Shown here one piece after another: positions 1 to 8,721 of a stretch of 35,914 bases of DNA. Below the pieces are notes generated by a model that worked only from the letters and a program-made list of their open reading frames with translations, made no database searches and was not told the DNA's origin. The position numbers and the translations under genes are program-made. Source of the stretch: an uncultured Thermoleophilia bacterium (GTDB lineage Bacteria; Actinomycetota; Thermoleophilia; Miltoncostaeales; Miltoncostaeaceae); assembly GCA_947258365.1 (NCBI GenBank), contig CAMYIK010000005.1, forward strand, positions 1 to 35,914, given 5' to 3'. Positions within the stretch are counted from its first letter, which is position 1; each line of letters begins with the position of its first letter.

Positions 1-787
1 GCCGCCAATAGGCGGCGCGACCCTCTGACAGTTCATTTGGCAGGCCGAGTGCCCGCCCGATCTGGGTGGCGGTGCACATCCCGAAGCGTAGGTACGGCGA
101 TAGCCGCGACGTGGCGTCGCTCTGGAGATCGTCGCGAAGCTCGCCGTAACGATCGGCGTCGCCGCTGGCAATGAATCGGACCAGTGCGTCCCTGGCCGCG
201 CTCGGGCCGGCGGGGATGAGGGGTTCACCACTCGGGAGATCCAGCTCATCAGACGCCCTGCTGATTCCGCTGAGCCTCACGGCCTGCCGGTGCGACGGCA
301 GTGGGTGTTGGCGCCACGCTTTGAAGAACGGGGTGAAGACCAGATAACCACGCCCTGAGGAGCCCGTCAGATCCTGCGGCTCGGCAAGCAGATCGCCTGG
401 AGCCGCGGTAAAGCCGACTCCCTCTCGATCGAGCGTGGCTGCAACTCGCTGATCGCGGAGACGCCCGAGGGGTGAGATCTCCCGAGTGCAAAGGACGCGT
501 TTCGCGCCGGTCTCGGCGGCGAGTTCCAGGAGGACCCTCTCGGGTACGCCTTTCCTGAGCACGAGCGACCCTCCGAGGGCACGGAGCTCCGTGCCCAGCG
601 CCTCCAGGCCGGCCCGCAGGAAGCGCAACCGATTCGACGCGAGGTGGTGTCGCCTGCCCGTGATCTCGGGATCGAGGATCCAGACGCACAGCACGGGGCC
701 GCTGGCGGCCGCGTCGAAAAGGGCGGGGTGGTCGGCGACCCTGAGGTCCCTGCGGAACCACACGATGGTCGCCCCGGTACCGGACAC
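1..787 (-). CDS. phr: Deoxyribodipyrimidine photolyase / cryptochrome family, C-terminus beyond the window edge
   Basis: Reverse-strand translation from GTG at 787 reads VSGTGATIVWFRRDLRVADHPALFDAA...VLCVWILDPEI, with ATSRLSPYLRFGMCTATQIGRAL near the window edge. These are typical N-terminal photolyase-domain motifs. Absent from the ORF track because the frame runs off the window. Confidence 0.9.
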   Translation of the reverse strand, partial: MSGTGATIVWFRRDLRVADHPALFDAAASGPVLCVWILDPEITGRRHHLASNRLRFLRAGLEALGTELRALGGSLVLRKGVPERVLLELAAETGAKRVLCTREISPLGRLRDQRVAATLDREGVGFTAAPGDLLAEPQDLTGSSGRGYLVFTPFFKAWRQHPLPSHRQAVRLSGISRASDELDLPSGEPLIPAGPSAARDALVRFIASGDADRYGELRDDLQSDATSRLSPYLRFGMCTATQIGRALGLPNELSEGRAAYWR

Positions 788-791
788 CGAG

Positions 792-1997
792 CTAGCTCAC
801 ACCAGCGGCGTCGAGAGCCTGATCCAGGTCCCCCATGATGTCCTCGACGTCTTCCAGGCCCACCGACAGTCGGATCACTCCGTCGGTGATGCCACCGGCC
901 GCCCGGACTTCGGGCGGCAGCCGCCGGTGGGTCGTGGTGGCCGGGTGGGTCACCAGGGATTTTGCGTCACCCAGATTGTTCGAGATGTCCGCGACCTCGA
1001 GTGCTCGCACGACGTCGAACGCCGCGGCCTTCGCGCGCTCCGGCTCCACGGCGAGCCGGAAGGTCACCACGGTGCCGCCGGCGCTCATTTGGGCCTGAGC
1101 AAGGTCGTGCTGGGGATGCGTGGGGAGGAACGGATATCGCACTTCATCGATGCGATCGTCTGCTTCAAGCCAGTCCGCGATCCGTGTCGTCGACGCCACC
1201 TGATGATTGACGCGCACCCGCAGGGTCTCGAGGCCCTTGAGTAGGACCCACGCGTTGAAGGGGCTGAGGGATGGCCCCGTGTGGCGCATCAGCGGCTCGA
1301 CGTCCTCACGTATGTACGACTCCGGGCCGAGGATCGCCCCACCGAGCACCCGTCCCTGGCCGTCGATGTGCTTCGTTGCCGAGTAGACGACGATGTCGGC
1401 GCCGAGCTCGAGGGGCTTCTGCAGTAGCGGCGTCGCGAAGACGTTGTCCACGATCACCCGCGCTCCGGCCTCGTGGCTGAGGCGGCAAACCTCCTGGATG
1501 TCGACCAAGTCCTGCATCGGGTTGGACGGCGACTCGAAGAAGACCGCCTGCGCCGGCTCCGCGAGGGCGGCCTCCCACTGGTCGAGATCGTGGCCATCTA
1601 CGAACACGGACTCAACGCCCCAGCGCGGCAGGATCTGATCGAGAATCATGAAGCAGGAGCCGAACAGGGCGCGGCTCGCGACCACCCGGTCGCCGGCCTT
1701 CAGAAGCGCCGCGAGTGAGTTGAACACGGCGGCCATGCCGCTCGCCGTCGCAAAGCAATCAGGAGCGCCCTCCATGAGGCGCATGCGCTCCTCGAAGGTG
1801 GCGACGGTCGGGTTGCCATACCGGGAGTAGACGAAGCGGTCGACCTCGCCGGCAAAGGCCGCCTCAGCCTCCTCGGCGTTCTCGTACGTGTAGCCCTGGG
1901 TGAGGTAGAGGGCCTCCGACGTCTCCGAGAATTGGGATCGATCCAGCCCGCCGCGCACCGCGCGGGTGTCGGGCCTCCACTGCTTCTCGTCACTCAC
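792..1997 (-). CDS. metZ: PLP-dependent trans-sulfuration enzyme, O-succinylhomoserine sulfhydrylase-like (Cys/Met metabolism family)
   Basis: 401 aa; YSRYGNPTVATFEERMRLMEGA, ATASGMAAVFNSLAALLKAGD and the PLP-lysine region VVYSATKHIDGQGRVLGG. Confidence 0.88.
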   Translation of the reverse strand: MSDEKQWRPDTRAVRGGLDRSQFSETSEALYLTQGYTYENAEEAEAAFAGEVDRFVYSRYGNPTVATFEERMRLMEGAPDCFATASGMAAVFNSLAALLKAGDRVVASRALFGSCFMILDQILPRWGVESVFVDGHDLDQWEAALAEPAQAVFFESPSNPMQDLVDIQEVCRLSHEAGARVIVDNVFATPLLQKPLELGADIVVYSATKHIDGQGRVLGGAILGPESYIREDVEPLMRHTGPSLSPFNAWVLLKGLETLRVRVNHQVASTTRIADWLEADDRIDEVRYPFLPTHPQHDLAQAQMSAGGTVVTFRLAVEPERAKAAAFDVVRALEVADISNNLGDAKSLVTHPATTTHRRLPPEVRAAGGITDGVIRLSVGLEDVEDIMGDLDQALDAAGVS

Positions 1998-2197
1998 GAT
2001 GTCTCCGCTGAGGGGTAGTGCTCCGGCAGTACGACGGCTTGGGCGGTGGTGAGTCCCTCGCCGTCGGAGCTCATGACGGGGTCGCCGTAGAGCATGTATC
2101 CGTCGCGCAGGGCAGCACTGACGCGTTCGCAGAACGCGCGACTCGTGTCACCGGTGAGCAGGCGGTAGGGCAGTCGTTCGGATTCGCTGGGGCTCAT
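1994..2197 (-). CDS. Small DUF1737-like protein, start overlapped upstream of metZ (4-nt overlap)
   Basis: MSPSESERLPYRLLTGDTSRAFCERVSAALRDGYMLYGDPVMSSDGEG fits the YRLLTG...F..RV..AL..GY.LYG.P pattern. The longer ORF start at 2365 looks spurious. Confidence 0.7.
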   Translation of the reverse strand: MSPSESERLPYRLLTGDTSRAFCERVSAALRDGYMLYGDPVMSSDGEGLTTAQAVVLPEHYPSAETS

Positions 2198-2291
2198 CAG
2201 AAAAGGGTGAAGTCCTGAGGGTTTGTCGGGTTCTTCAGCATCGCAGACTCGGAGCGTGCGCGGAGGCACGGCTCGGTTAGTCTCAAGCAGG

Positions 2292-2489
2292 ATGTCCTTG
2301 GATGCGGATCGTCGGCGACGGCGCATTGGTTTCGTCGCCTTGGCGGCAACGGTCGTATTGTTCATCGTCGAGCTCGCGGCGCTGGCTCTCGGTCAGCTCG
2401 AGGTGGCCGCGGCCTGTTTCGCGGTCTTCGTGGTCGGTTGGTTCGTGCTCCGCTCCTGGATGAAGCGGACCGGGCACGTCGAGCGCTAG
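2292..2489 (+). CDS. Small two-TM membrane protein
   Basis: MSLDADRRRRRIGFVALAATVVLFIVELAALALGQLEVAAACFAVFVVGWFVLRSWMKRTGHVER; TAGTCT motif 8 nt upstream of the ATG. Confidence 0.6.
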   Translation: MSLDADRRRRRIGFVALAATVVLFIVELAALALGQLEVAAACFAVFVVGWFVLRSWMKRTGHVER

Positions 2490-2501
2490 CGGTGCGCTAG
2501 C
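2485..2501. terminator. Short perfect inverted repeat between convergent genes (GCTAGCG-GTG-CGCTAGC)
   Basis: 7-bp perfect stem with a 3-nt loop lying exactly between convergent stops; no T-tract, so terminator function is uncertain. Confidence 0.4.
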
Positions 2502-3141
2502 CCCTCAGGACCGAGAAGGAGATCCCGTCGCCGACCGTGAGGATGGTCGTGTCGAAGCGGGGATCGGCCATCGCGCTGCTGGCGAACGCGTTCAAGGCTC
2601 GCGCGTTGCCTTCGAGAGGCGGCTCAGCGACTTGGCCGCCGCTGAAGATGTTGTCGGCGATGACCACGCCGCCGGGGCGAACCAGGCGCGCCATGGCATC
2701 GAAGTAGCCCGGGTATCCCGGCTTGTCCGCATCGATGTAGGCGAGGTCGTAAGGGCCATCAAGGGCCGCGAGCGTCTCTGAGGCCGGCGCGACGTGCAGC
2801 GTGATCTGATCGGCAACACCGGCCTTGAGGAACCATTCACGAGCCGTCGCCGAGTTTTCCTCGGAGATGTCGAGAGCGTCGAGTCGTCCATCTGCCGGCA
2901 AAGCGAGGGCCATCCAAATTGCGGAGGTGCCTACGAAGGTTCCCACCTCCACCACCCGGGCCGCCCGAGTCGCCGCGACCTGCACCGCGAGGAACCGCCC
3001 CAGGTCGGGGTGGGTCATCATGTTCGCCGTCGGATGATCGGCGAATTCGTCGTACATCTCGGCCAGTACGCCATCGGGCATGACGTGGGCGTCGAGCCAC
3101 TGTCCGAGAGCCCCCGTCACCGGTTCACGAGCCAGTGCCAC
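2497..3141 (-). CDS. Class I SAM-dependent O-methyltransferase (caffeoyl-CoA O-methyltransferase-like)
   Basis: 214 aa; VVEVGTFVGTSAIWMALALP, YDLAYIDADKPGYPGYFDAMARLVRPGGVVIADNIFSGG. Confidence 0.85.
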   Translation of the reverse strand: MALAREPVTGALGQWLDAHVMPDGVLAEMYDEFADHPTANMMTHPDLGRFLAVQVAATRAARVVEVGTFVGTSAIWMALALPADGRLDALDISEENSATAREWFLKAGVADQITLHVAPASETLAALDGPYDLAYIDADKPGYPGYFDAMARLVRPGGVVIADNIFSGGQVAEPPLEGNARALNAFASSAMADPRFDTTILTVGDGISFSVLRG

Positions 3142-3902
3142 TAGGTGCCGAGCCTCCGTAGTCCGAGTAGCGCGAAAGCGCCGAGCAAGGCGATCAAACC
3201 GGCAGCCGCGAGTATGGCGGGCGCGAGCGAGCTGATCGCCACCCCGGTGAGCTCAGCGTCGCGTGAGGCCTCCAGAAGGTACGTCACCGGGTTGACGTCG
3301 GAGATGTTGCGCAGCCAGCCGTCCTGCGCCTCACGGGGCGCGTAGGCCACCGAGAAGAAGATTGAGACGAACACCGCCACCTGCATCAGGGGCGTGGCTT
3401 GGACGGTGCCGGTGCGCAGCGCGACGCCCATGGCCCAGCACGCGGTGGCCACGCTGAAAGCCGCCGCGACGAGATACACGACGAGTGTGCCCATCACACC
3501 CGGTAGACCCACCCCGCCAATGAGTCCCGCGATGAAGATGATGGTGGTGGTGAAGCTGCTTCGCGCCATGGCTGCGAGGGCAGGGCCGAGCACCAGAGCA
3601 ACTCGCGGGCTCGGGCTCGCCACCAAGCGATCGACGAACCCGCCTTCCATGTCCCGGGCGAGGGTCATGCCCGCGTTGATGCCGGCGAAGCCGCCGCCCA
3701 TGACCGTGGCCATGGGAATCGTGAACGCCAGGTACGAGCTACCTTCGAAGGCGGGCAGGGCACCAATGCCTCGGAACGCACCGGCCGTCGCGACGAGAAT
3801 GAACAACGGCATCAGCAACGAGGGAACGAAGACCGACGGCATTCTCCGCACGAGCAGGAGGCTCCGCCAGGCCAGGCTTCCTGAAACGGCCAGCGTGCTC
3901 AA
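3141..3902 (-). CDS. ABC-2 type transporter permease (DrrB-like)
   Basis: 253 aa, about 6 hydrophobic segments; AGMTLARDMEGGFVDRLVASPSPRVALVLG; DVNPVTYLLEASRDAELTG. Overlaps both neighbours. Confidence 0.85.
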   Translation of the reverse strand: MSTLAVSGSLAWRSLLLVRRMPSVFVPSLLMPLFILVATAGAFRGIGALPAFEGSSYLAFTIPMATVMGGGFAGINAGMTLARDMEGGFVDRLVASPSPRVALVLGPALAAMARSSFTTTIIFIAGLIGGVGLPGVMGTLVVYLVAAAFSVATACWAMGVALRTGTVQATPLMQVAVFVSIFFSVAYAPREAQDGWLRNISDVNPVTYLLEASRDAELTGVAISSLAPAILAAAGLIALLGAFALLGLRRLGT

Positions 3903-4681
3903 AGGTCGCCCTTCAGCCGGCGATCAAGACTTCGGAGCGTCGCGACAATCGAAATCGCCGCCAGTCCTATGACGATGACAAGCCCCAAGAGGGCATCAGA
4001 GGCGTCTCCGGTTCCGGCGATCGGGACTCGCATGCCCTCGACGACGTAGGACACCGGATTGAGGTCGGCGACCGTCTTGAACCAGCCGTCCATCGTCTCT
4101 CGCGGAAAGAACGCCGACGAGAAGAACATCAGGGCGAAAAAGAGCGGGAACGCGCCCTGGGCCGCCTCCGCGGAACCGGAGCGGAGCGCCAGAGTGACAC
4201 CCAGGCCTCCCGCCGCGGCGGCGAGGAACACCGTGAACACGAACGTCAACAGTAGGCCGGGCACGCCACCGCTGATCCTCGCCCCGAAGATCATCGCGAC
4301 GGTGATGAAGAAGGCCGCAAACGCGACGCCGATGACGATGTTCGCGGTGATGCGCCCGCCGATCAGCGCCAGGCGCGACGCCGGGCTGCTGACGAGGCGA
4401 TCGAAGAAGCCGCCCTCGATGTCGGCCGCGAAAGCGGCACCTCCAGACGTTCCCGCGATCAGTACCGCCTGGAGAATCGTTCCGGCGATGATGAAGTCCA
4501 GAAAGCCGGCGACCTCAGGGAAGCCCGGAATCATTCCCGGCGCCTGAGCGAACGAGCCGCTGAAGATGGCCATCAGCATCAGCGGGAAGAAAAGTGACGG
4601 CACCCATGCCTGCGGTACGCGCATGGTGCGAATCAGCGCCCTGCGACCGAGGGCCCCGGTCTGGCGGAGTGCCAGGTTCAC
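3899..4681 (-). CDS. ABC-2 type transporter permease (DrrB-like)
   Basis: 260 aa; FAADIEGGFFDRLVSSPASRLALIGGRI; ADLNPVSYVVEGMR. Paralogous to the adjacent permease. Confidence 0.85.
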   Translation of the reverse strand: MNLALRQTGALGRRALIRTMRVPQAWVPSLFFPLMLMAIFSGSFAQAPGMIPGFPEVAGFLDFIIAGTILQAVLIAGTSGGAAFAADIEGGFFDRLVSSPASRLALIGGRITANIVIGVAFAAFFITVAMIFGARISGGVPGLLLTFVFTVFLAAAAGGLGVTLALRSGSAEAAQGAFPLFFALMFFSSAFFPRETMDGWFKTVADLNPVSYVVEGMRVPIAGTGDASDALLGLVIVIGLAAISIVATLRSLDRRLKGDL

Positions 4682-5637
4682 GAAGCTGTGACCTCGTCGG
4701 CCTCCATGCGCTTACCGGTTTTGGCCATGAACACGTCATCGAGACTCGGCTCCGAAAGATCAAGCCCGGTCGCCGTGACGCCGGCCTCATCCAGCGCGCG
4801 GACAACGCCGGCGACGCCTGCCGCGCCGTCCGGGAGCTGGATCGATAGGCCCGAGTCGCCGTTGGGGGCCGGAGCGCCGAAACGCGCCATGGTCGTTCGA
4901 GCGTCGTCGAGCTGATCCCGTGAAACGGTGATCGAGAGCGTCGGCTGGCCGATCTCCGCCTTGAGATCGGTCGGTGTGCCGTCGGCGACGATTCTGCCCT
5001 GGGCGATGATGGCCACCCGATTGGCGAGTTCGTCAGCTTCCTCCAGGTACTGGGTGGTGAGGAACACTGTCGTGCCGGTCTCGCGGTTGAGTCGACGAAC
5101 CTCGTTCCAGAGCGTGTGGCGCGAGATGGGGTCCAGACCGGTCGTGGGCTCGTCCAGGAACAGCACCTGGGGCTCGTGGATCAACGCGAGAGCCAGGTCG
5201 AGGCGGCGGCGCATGCCGCCCGAGTAGGTGCCCACCCGGCGGTCGGCGGCGTCGACCAAGTCGACGCGCTCGAGGAGTCGCTCGCCGCGCTTGCGCGTCT
5301 CATTGCGGCTCAAGCCGTGGAGAACGCCCTGCAATCGCAGAAGCTCGCGGCCCGTCATGAACGGATCGATAGCCGCGTCCTGGAGCGCCACGCCGATCTT
5401 GTGTCGGACGGCGTCGGCCTCTTTCACCACGTCGTGTCCACCGACCGTCGCGCTACCCGCGGTTGGGGACAACAGCGTCGTCAAGATGCGGATGATGGTG
5501 CTCTTGCCGGCGCCGTTCGGGCCGAGGAAGCCATAGATCTGGCCGGCGGGGACGCTGAGGCTCACGCCATCGACGGCGCGCACGTCGCCCTTGAATTCTC
5601 TGACTAGCCCGTTGGCCTCGACTGATGCATCGTTCAC
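4678..5637 (-). CDS. ABC transporter ATP-binding protein (daunorubicin-resistance DrrA family)
   Basis: Walker A GPNGAGKST, signature YSGGMRRRLDLALAL, Walker B VLFLDEPTTGLDP, C-terminal DrrA-like extension. TAGCCT 9 nt upstream of the GTG start. Confidence 0.93.
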   Translation of the reverse strand: MNDASVEANGLVREFKGDVRAVDGVSLSVPAGQIYGFLGPNGAGKSTIIRILTTLLSPTAGSATVGGHDVVKEADAVRHKIGVALQDAAIDPFMTGRELLRLQGVLHGLSRNETRKRGERLLERVDLVDAADRRVGTYSGGMRRRLDLALALIHEPQVLFLDEPTTGLDPISRHTLWNEVRRLNRETGTTVFLTTQYLEEADELANRVAIIAQGRIVADGTPTDLKAEIGQPTLSITVSRDQLDDARTTMARFGAPAPNGDSGLSIQLPDGAAGVAGVVRALDEAGVTATGLDLSEPSLDDVFMAKTGKRMEADEVTAS

Positions 5638-5685
5638 TCGCGAGGCAGGCTAGCGCGGCCGGGACCCCGCGGCCCGGTTCCGAGG

Positions 5686-6273
5686 CTATCCGGCGACGTT
5701 GATCACGAACGCGGTGTGGCTACAGGAAGCGGTGCGCGCAACTCCGACGCCGATGCGCGAGTAGCCACGACGCATCAGGGCCTTCCGGTGTTGTGGGCTG
5801 CGCATCCACTCGCCCACGATCGCTTTCGCGTAACTCGAGTGGCACCCGAAGGCGAGCCCGACGGTCTCCGCGGACCGGCGACCGCTTGGGTATCCGGCCC
5901 GTGCGATGCGCTCCCAGAATTTGCTTCCGCCGCTTCCGACGTGGGACGCCGTGCCCGCACGGGCCAGGAAGCGCGAGTGGCTGCGAGCGGACTTCTTCAG
6001 GCGACCATGCGCACGAAGGGTGGACAGCCCCTTCTTACGGCGAGTGGCGTTGACCTGCCTCACGATCTTCGCCTCAAGCCCTTGGGCGAGAGCCACCTTG
6101 GGCTTGGTCTTGGCCGCACTCGCGTTGTCCGGCTCGGCGACGATGGCGCCAAAGCTCGCGATCGCGGCGACCGCGCCGACGAGCAGAGATGTACAGCAGG
6201 CAGGGCGGACAGCAGCTAACGGCACAGGCGAGGGACCTTCCAGGGGGCAGCAGTAGATGAGGAGTGCTCGCAC
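5686..6273 (-). CDS. Secreted CAP-domain (SCP/PR-1-like) protein; start uncertain (ORF extends to 6420)
   Basis: VNATRRKKGLSTLRAHGRLKKSARSHSRFLARAGTASHVGSGGSKFWERIARAGYPSG...AETVG...AKAIVGEWMRSPQHRKALMRRGYSRIGVGV is a typical CAP pattern. GTG at 6273 gives a hydrophobic N-terminus. Confidence 0.85.
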   Translation of the reverse strand: MRALLIYCCPLEGPSPVPLAAVRPACCTSLLVGAVAAIASFGAIVAEPDNASAAKTKPKVALAQGLEAKIVRQVNATRRKKGLSTLRAHGRLKKSARSHSRFLARAGTASHVGSGGSKFWERIARAGYPSGRRSAETVGLAFGCHSSYAKAIVGEWMRSPQHRKALMRRGYSRIGVGVARTASCSHTAFVINVAG

Positions 6274-6385
6274 GGCCGTTGCGAACAACCGTGAGGGTTC
6301 CTCGAATATGAGTTCGGCCTGTGTTGGAGATATGAAGAAAGATTCAAAGTGGCCAGACCGCCGTCGGCCGCTATCCTGCTCGCCC

Positions 6386-6754
6386 ATGTCTGAGAGCACA
6401 GCCGACGGGCTGACCCTCAAAGAACGTCATCTGGCCTTGATCGAACGCCTCGAGCGAGAGGTGGAGGAGGGGCTTGCCGCGCGGGATATCGCGCGCGACG
6501 GTGGCGAGACCGGCGACGGCCACCACCATCCGGCAGAGGCCGCGACCGACGCTGACCAGCGCGAACGCGACCTCAACAACCGCCTGCGCTGGGAGCGGCG
6601 CCGCGAGAGCCTCGAGCGGGCGAAGGCGGCCATCGAGGCCGGCACCTACGGCATCTGCCAGGAGTGTGGTGAGCCGATTCCTGAGGGGCGCCTGAGCGTT
6701 CGTCCCGACGCGGAGCAGTGCGTTCCCTGCAGCGAGAAGCGCCGCCGCCGCTAG
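6386..6754 (+). CDS. DksA/TraR C4-type zinc finger protein
   Basis: AKAAIEAGTYGICQECGEPIPEGRLSVRPDAEQCVPCSEKRRRR (CxxC-x17-CxxC). TATCCT 8 nt upstream of the ATG. Confidence 0.9.
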   Translation: MSESTADGLTLKERHLALIERLEREVEEGLAARDIARDGGETGDGHHHPAEAATDADQRERDLNNRLRWERRRESLERAKAAIEAGTYGICQECGEPIPEGRLSVRPDAEQCVPCSEKRRRR

Positions 6755-6761
6755 AAGATTC

Positions 6762-7745
6762 TTAGTCGCCGGAGGGTGATATCCGCGGCGCGCGACGCTC
6801 ACCAACCGGGCGAGCGATACTCCAGACGATCGCGACGACCAGCGCCCACCCTAGGGCCGCGAGGGAGACGTGCACCAACACGACCTCCCATGGCAGAGCG
6901 TTCCGGTACTGATACTCGCCCAGTGCGATCTGGGCGACGACGACTCCTGCGGTGATCGCCCCTAGCCGGGTCGTCACCGTTGCGACGTCCCCCTCGCGCC
7001 AGAGCCAAAGGGTGAGCACAGCGGCAAGCACCAAGAACACGACCGCCGCTCGAACATGCACGTGCGCGGCCTCGTCGATCTGCCAGATGCGCCGGACCAC
7101 GTCGCGGTCTCCCGAGTGCGGGCCGGAGGCGGTGACGAGCGCGCCCGTCGTCAAGAGGCCGGCGTAGGCCGCGCCGACCAGGATGGCCATGGGCCCCCTG
7201 CGGCGATCGACTCCGCGGCCGGCTCCTCGCGTGCGGTCCCAGCCGTGCATCGCCAGGATCACCGCTCCGGCGAGGGCGACCATCGAGAGCAAGAAGTGCG
7301 ATGCCACCATCAGCGGATGAAGGTCAGTCAGCACGGTGACCGCCCCCAGCGGTACCTGCGCCACCGTCGTCGCGGCAATCACCGCCGACCAGAGACGGAT
7401 CGGCCCGGGCCGATCGGTGAGGCGCCGGGCGACGATCCAGGTCAGTACCGCCGTGGCCATCACGAGCGCGGAGAAGATTCGGTTGGTGAACTCGATGATC
7501 GCGTGACCGGTGAGAGCCGGGACAACCTCGCCCTCACACAGCGGCCAGTCAGGACACCCGAGGCCTGAGGCCGTCAGCCGAACCAAGGCGCCGCTTGGAA
7601 CGATGGCCCAGACGGCAAAGAGCGCGACCAGGGTGAGCCCGAAAAACCTCTGCGGGCTCTGGAGTGCGGCAAAGCCGAAACGACTTCGCGCCGGTCGCTG
7701 CGCTGCCGTGGTCGCTACTTGGTCACCTCGACGATGAGGAACGGG
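6762..7745 (-). CDS. ctaA: Heme A synthase (COX15/CtaA); N-terminus unresolved, longest canonical-start ORF is only 6762..7586
   Basis: Homology-like frame ...QRFFGLTLVALFAVWAIVPSGALVRLTASGLGCPDWPLCEGEVVPALTGHAIIEFTNRIFSALV. TM1 is coded upstream of the first canonical start. The upper coordinate is the first sense codon after the in-frame TAA at 7748-7746. Confidence 0.8.
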   Translation of the reverse strand, partial: PVPHRRGDQVATTAAQRPARSRFGFAALQSPQRFFGLTLVALFAVWAIVPSGALVRLTASGLGCPDWPLCEGEVVPALTGHAIIEFTNRIFSALVMATAVLTWIVARRLTDRPGPIRLWSAVIAATTVAQVPLGAVTVLTDLHPLMVASHFLLSMVALAGAVILAMHGWDRTRGAGRGVDRRRGPMAILVGAAYAGLLTTGALVTASGPHSGDRDVVRRIWQIDEAAHVHVRAAVVFLVLAAVLTLWLWREGDVATVTTRLGAITAGVVVAQIALGEYQYRNALPWEVVLVHVSLAALGWALVVAIVWSIARPVGERRAPRISPSGD

Positions 7746-8485
7746 TTAATCGGTGATCGCGCGATGGGCTTCATCCAGGGCGCCCCCATCAGGCGCATCA
7801 GCTGCCGTGCGGGCGGTACCAGCAGGCGACCCCAGAGGTGCTCGCGGGTGCGCCGAAAAACGAAGGCGCGATCGAGGCTCAGGTGCCGCATGCTCGAGTT
7901 GCCGGCCATGTCGACAAACAGCCGCTCGAAGTCTCCGTAGGAGACGCTGAAGTCTTCCTTTGGGCTATGCCACCGCATGCCGAAGCGGTTCGGCGAGTGG
8001 AAGAAATCAGCGGGGAAGAGCCGATTGGGCGTCGACAAAAGCATGACCCCGCCCGGGCGCAACACGCGGGTCAGCTCACGGGCGTACTGCGCGCGCTGGC
8101 GCCAGACATCGGGGTGGACCTCGACGGTGTCGCCGATGGCTCCAACGTGCTCGATGACGCCGTAGCTGGTGATCGCGTCGAAGCTCGCGTCCTCGAAGGG
8201 AAGCTCGCGTCCGTCGCCTTGCGTGAGCCGGTCGGGGCAGCTGCGCTTGGCCCAGTCAGCCTGGCGATAGCCCGGCTCGATGCCGCGGGCATCCCAGCCC
8301 AGTTCCCAAAGCGCCTCCACGTCGGTCCCGACCCCGCAGCCGACCGAAAGCACCCGGCCACGGGCAGAGGGCGGACCGATCGCGCGCGTCAAGGCGGGGG
8401 CCGTGTACTCGATGGTGAACCGACGATTGTCGGCTTGCTCCCAGTCGATGATTTCGGACTGGTCGGCGCTTACGGGTGAGGTCAT
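7715..8485 (-). CDS. Class I SAM-dependent methyltransferase (methyltransferase-11-like)
   Basis: 256 aa; GRVLSVGCGVGTDVEALWELGWDARGIEPG; LPFEDASFDAITSYGVIEHV; VLRPGGVMLLSTPNRLFP. Confidence 0.85.
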   Translation of the reverse strand: MTSPVSADQSEIIDWEQADNRRFTIEYTAPALTRAIGPPSARGRVLSVGCGVGTDVEALWELGWDARGIEPGYRQADWAKRSCPDRLTQGDGRELPFEDASFDAITSYGVIEHVGAIGDTVEVHPDVWRQRAQYARELTRVLRPGGVMLLSTPNRLFPADFFHSPNRFGMRWHSPKEDFSVSYGDFERLFVDMAGNSSMRHLSLDRAFVFRRTREHLWGRLLVPPARQLMRLMGAPWMKPIARSPINPFLIVEVTK

Positions 8486-8602
8486 TTGAGAGAGCGCAAT
8501 GAGAATGGATTAGCCGAAAACGAGAATAGCCCGAGGCGCTCAAGGAAACGGTGCGGATGGCGATACATGTCATGCAACCCCTTCCATCCAGGACACGGCA
8601 CG

Positions 8603-8692
8603 ATGACGTCTGCTCCCCCTCTGCGTCAGGTAGCGATCGCTTTTCTGATTACCGTCAGCTCGATTCTCGCCGCGTACGCGGTCCTGAGCTGA
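8603..8692 (+). CDS. Possible 29-aa single-TM peptide
   Basis: MTSAPPLRQVAIAFLITVSSILAAYAVLS*, one hydrophobic helix in an otherwise empty intergenic region. Confidence 0.3.
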   Translation: MTSAPPLRQVAIAFLITVSSILAAYAVLS

Positions 8693-8721
8693 GTTCACGC
8701 TACTGGTAGCGTCGGCCGGGC

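Noticed and set aside
486-1244. 252-aa plus-strand ORF spanning the photolyase/metZ junction
   Set aside because: It crosses two recognised minus-strand genes; Arg-rich shadow translation.
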